NCBI RefSeq assembly: GCF_036884255.1
Contig: NZ_CP145605.1
Location: 806,001-870,000, forward strand
Reading direction: 5' to 3'
Source of the DNA: Paenibacillus tundrae
Lineage (GTDB): Bacteria; Bacillota; Bacilli; Paenibacillales; Paenibacillaceae
Length of the DNA: 64,000 nt
The position numbers and the translations under genes are program-made. Below are positions 63,369 to 64,000 of this stretch, piece by piece. Under the pieces are notes generated by a model that was not told where the DNA came from, did no database searches, and saw only the letters and a list, made by a program, of their open reading frames with translations. Each line of letters begins with the position of its first letter. Position 1 is the stretch's first letter.

Positions 63369-64000
63369 TTGTCTAATACGAACCGCAGCGGTCGTGGAAA
63401 AAACCGCCGGAATTCGGCTGCCTCTCAGGGGCAAGGGAACGCATCAGCATCCCGTCAGTCGAGTCAATCATCTCGTCCATCTACACGTCAGCAAGGGAAA
63501 GGGGGACGGCCACAAGGTGCATCTCTTTCTACCGTTCGTCCGCAGGGGCGTGCGCGTGAATCTGCGTCAATCGAAGGATTACCAGTTAGCAAAAACGAAG
63601 AGACGGTCATCGACATTATTGGCATGAACCATGATGGTGAGGGCGTAGGCCGTGCCAATGGATACACACTCTTTGTGCAAGGTGCACTTCCGGGCGAAAC
63701 TGTACGTGTGCGTGTGATGAAAACCAAGAAGCAGTATGGCTATGCTAAGCTACTGGAGATTGTGAAGGCGAGCCCGGATCGAGTATCTGCGCCATGTCCA
63801 ATTTATGATCAGTGCGGTGGCTGCCAGATCCAGCATATGAGTTATGCTGGACAGCTTGCGTGGAAACGCCAGCTCGTGGTGGATAATTTGCAGCGGATTG
63901 GTAAGCTGAATGTGATGGTGGAGGACGCGGAGACACTGGCATCCAACTTGCAGGAAGATGTATCAGTGGATGCGGCGAAGCTTGAGGGACAGTTGGAACA
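63369..64000 (+). CDS. rlmD: 23S rRNA (uracil-5)-methyltransferase, RlmD/RlmCD-like, 3' end outside the window
   Basis: This is the first 210 residues of a RumA/RlmD-type enzyme that methylates uridine in 23S rRNA with SAM. A TTG at 63369 opens the frame with a basic, Gln/Ser/Arg-rich tail (SNTNRSGRGKNRRNSAASQG onward, about 80 residues). A TRAM domain follows (IIGMNHDGEGVGRANGYTLF, GALPGETVRVRV). The [4Fe-4S] Cys cluster is APCPIYDQCGGCQIQHMSY. The methyltransferase domain lies beyond the window. The ribosome binding site AGAAAGAAGTG is weak. After GKLNVMVEDA the sequence enters an acidic region that may be an insertion. Confidence 0.85.
   Translation, partial: MSNTNRSGRGKNRRNSAASQGQGNASASRQSSQSSRPSTRQQGKGGRPQGASLSTVRPQGRARESASIEGLPVSKNEETVIDIIGMNHDGEGVGRANGYTLFVQGALPGETVRVRVMKTKKQYGYAKLLEIVKASPDRVSAPCPIYDQCGGCQIQHMSYAGQLAWKRQLVVDNLQRIGKLNVMVEDAETLASNLQEDVSVDAAKLEGQLE

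Overview
The window looks like part of a Paenibacillus chromosome or a close relative in the Paenibacillaceae. This is inferred from gene content, not from a database search. The signs are a complete Bacillus-type purine operon in the order purE-K-B-C-S-Q-L-F-M-N-H-D behind a guanine riboswitch, frequent TTG and GTG starts behind strong Shine-Dalgarno sites, large exported proteins with S-layer homology and copper-amine-oxidase-N modules, and many intergenic repeats. The gene order pur operon, yerB-like, yerC, dgkB, rlmD-like recalls the Bacillus subtilis pur to yefA region with accessory genes inserted.

Layout. At 1-6.8 kb are the 3' end of a FabH-like gene, a secreted amidase on the minus strand, topB, a 45-codon small gene, a DUF1294 membrane protein and a universal stress protein. 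At 6.9-22.8 kb is the purine operon. It starts with a PurBox pair, a sigma-A promoter and a guanine aptamer with a probable terminator, and it ends in a strong terminator after purD. An Imm26-like gene sits between purF and purM. At 23-26.1 kb are two CNNM/CBS paralogues with unusual translation-initiation leaders. At 26.5-28.1 kb is a predicted quinone-stress pair (mhqE-mhqD-like) behind a MhqR-like palindrome. At 28.3-33.7 kb are a GH3 beta-glucosidase, an alpha/beta hydrolase behind a Fur-like box, ilvA and a GNAT acetyltransferase. At 33.8-44 kb are a secreted protein of unknown function, a large repeat protein, an AraC-type regulator, a DUF1129 membrane protein, several small proteins, a hydrolase and a LigB-type dioxygenase. 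At 44.1-49 kb is a 1595-residue surface protein with tail-collar modules, ten Listeria-Bacteroides repeats and SLH motifs. At 49.2-54.7 kb are DoxX behind an Fnr-like box, a YerB-like lipoprotein, a DUF47-Pit phosphate uptake pair, a cluster of DnaA-box-like sites and CorA. At 54.9-64 kb are an AlkC-like DNA repair protein, a YqfQ-like protein, yerC, a CbiX chelatase, a GH94-like phosphorylase, dgkB and the 5' part of an rlmD-like gene.

The most notable non-coding feature is a family of structured elements of about 150-200 bp. There are eight copies plus one fragment. Seven copies lie in the gaps of the purine operon, and one lies upstream of a hydrolase gene at 41.4 kb. They share a conserved GCGAAGCGTTCGC hairpin and a conserved AACAGCGA segment, enclosed by long stems. 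Paired positions change together between copies, so the fold appears to be conserved, either as RNA or as a DNA hairpin. Two unrelated MITE-like elements, a degenerate tandem array and a set of 26-bp repeats fill other gaps. No tRNA, rRNA, CRISPR array, transposase or prophage block was seen.
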